Origin: Microbacterium sp. Leaf320
Lineage (GTDB): Bacteria > Actinomycetota > Actinomycetes > Actinomycetales > Microbacteriaceae
Direction of reading: 5' to 3'
DNA length: 64,000 nt
Assembly (NCBI RefSeq): GCF_001423485.1
Contig: NZ_LMOD01000001.1
Span: forward strand, 564,617-628,616
In this document: positions 63,445 to 64,000 of the stretch, one piece after another
How positions within the stretch are numbered: position 1 is the first letter of the stretch
How the letters are laid out: every line of letters begins with the position of its first letter
Notes under the pieces: model-generated
Database searches by the model: none
What the model was told of the DNA's origin: nothing
Seen by the model: the letters and a program-made list of their open reading frames with translations, nothing else
Translations under genes and position numbers: made by a program

Positions 63445-64000
63445 TCCCTGCCGCGAACGAGGCGAGGTTGACCTCGTGCCCGAGGATGCGCTCGGCGGCT
63501 CGGTGGCCTGAGTAGTAGGCGGCACCCACTGTGGCGGGCTCATCGCCCCAGGTGGCCTCACCCGCGAAATGCAGCACGCCGTCGACGGGGCCGGCCGCAT
63601 CGTCGTGATCGTGATGCGATGACCCGACAGCCAGGTGCGAGTACGACCCGTTCGAGAAGGGATCGTGTCCCCATCGGGTGATCCAGTGCGCGGTCGACGC
63701 TCCGACTGCGTCGCCGTACAGCGTGTGCAGCGCGGCGACCACGTCCGCGACGATCTCCTCGTCGGCGAGTTCCTGCATCCGACGTCCGAACGGGCCTGCG
63801 GCGAAGGTCAGAAGGGTCGGCAGTCCGCTGACCGCCGACACGTCGTACCAGGAGTGCCAGTGCTCGCCGGCCTCGCCGAGCGCACGAATGACATAGCTGC
63901 TCTCGTCCCAGAAGCGTTCCGGGAACTGGATGAAGACCTTGTTGAAGGTCCCCATTCCCAGACGCTCGACGGGGCCCGCGACGACGTCGGGCAGGGGAGG
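63413..64000 (-). CDS. FAD-dependent amine oxidase, C-terminal fragment
   Basis: About 195 residues are visible, and the frame stays open past the end of the window, so the N terminus with the GXGXXG motif is missing. The C-terminal motif VLHFAGEATWGDEPATVGAAYYSGHRAAERIL binds FAD, and FNKVFIQFPERFW and the substrate-domain segment match flavin monoamine oxidases. The tail overlaps the LOG gene by 32 nt. Confidence 0.88.
   Translation of the reverse strand, partial: PPLPDVVAGPVERLGMGTFNKVFIQFPERFWDESSYVIRALGEAGEHWHSWYDVSAVSGLPTLLTFAAGPFGRRMQELADEEIVADVVAALHTLYGDAVGASTAHWITRWGHDPFSNGSYSHLAVGSSHHDHDDAAGPVDGVLHFAGEATWGDEPATVGAAYYSGHRAAERILGHEVNLASFAAGIRAREQNPAS

Overview
The window is a 64-kb piece of a high-GC actinobacterial chromosome, most likely from the Microbacteriaceae and probably Microbacterium. 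The evidence is strong G/C bias at third codon positions, the order prfA...prmC-tsaC-wecA-atpIBEFHAGDC, the argS...lysA-hom-thrB-rho run, a DUF222/HNH endonuclease, an actinobacterial dxr-rseP-ispG...proS run, and many genes that start only 6-7 nt after a TANNNT -10 box (leaderless transcripts). No insertion sequence, prophage block or CRISPR array is visible.

Layout. 1-6.5 kb is accessory: the end of a membrane protein gene, a large LuxR-type ATPase regulator, then two divergent copies of a module that pairs a small unknown-family protein with a SHOCT-domain protein. The right-hand copy continues into two tiny ORFs and a 459-residue membrane protein. 6.5-18.3 kb is core: tRNA-Arg(CCG), an SGNH hydrolase, argS, an LmeA-like protein, a YihY/BrkB protein, then lysA, hom, thrB, rho and prfA. 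18.4-24.5 kb interrupts the usual prfA-prmC neighbourhood with a CitA/CitB-like two-component system divergent from a CitMHS citrate transporter, a small holin-like membrane protein, and cysK-cysE. 24.5-34.9 kb holds prmC, tsaC, a WecA-like transferase and the complete F1Fo ATP synthase operon, with a possible leader ORF before atpB and a terminator after atpC.

34.9-44.1 kb holds yaaA, a DUF5684-like membrane protein, a PP2C phosphatase followed by an EccC-like FtsK/SpoIIIE ATPase, L-asparaginase, OsmC, PlsC and an FKBP lipoprotein. 44.1-61.7 kb contains dxr, rseP, ispG and proS on the plus strand. Between them lie mostly minus-strand genes: a divergent MurE-like ligase, ycnI with a His-containing membrane protein, a PhzE-like TrpE-TrpG fusion behind a readable tryptophan attenuator, a nucleotidyltransferase, a double-Nudix protein, an RNB ribonuclease and the HNH protein. 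The window closes with an FMN stress protein, a LOG-family protein and the C-terminal part of an FAD amine oxidase.

The best candidates for new biology are the tryptophan attenuator on a PhzE-type enzyme, the duplicated SHOCT module, the PP2C/EccC-like pair with a leaderless small ORF, the Rho that lacks a recognisable N-terminal helical domain, and the fixed-spacing leaderless promoters. All functions are inferred from sequence reading; no database search was run.
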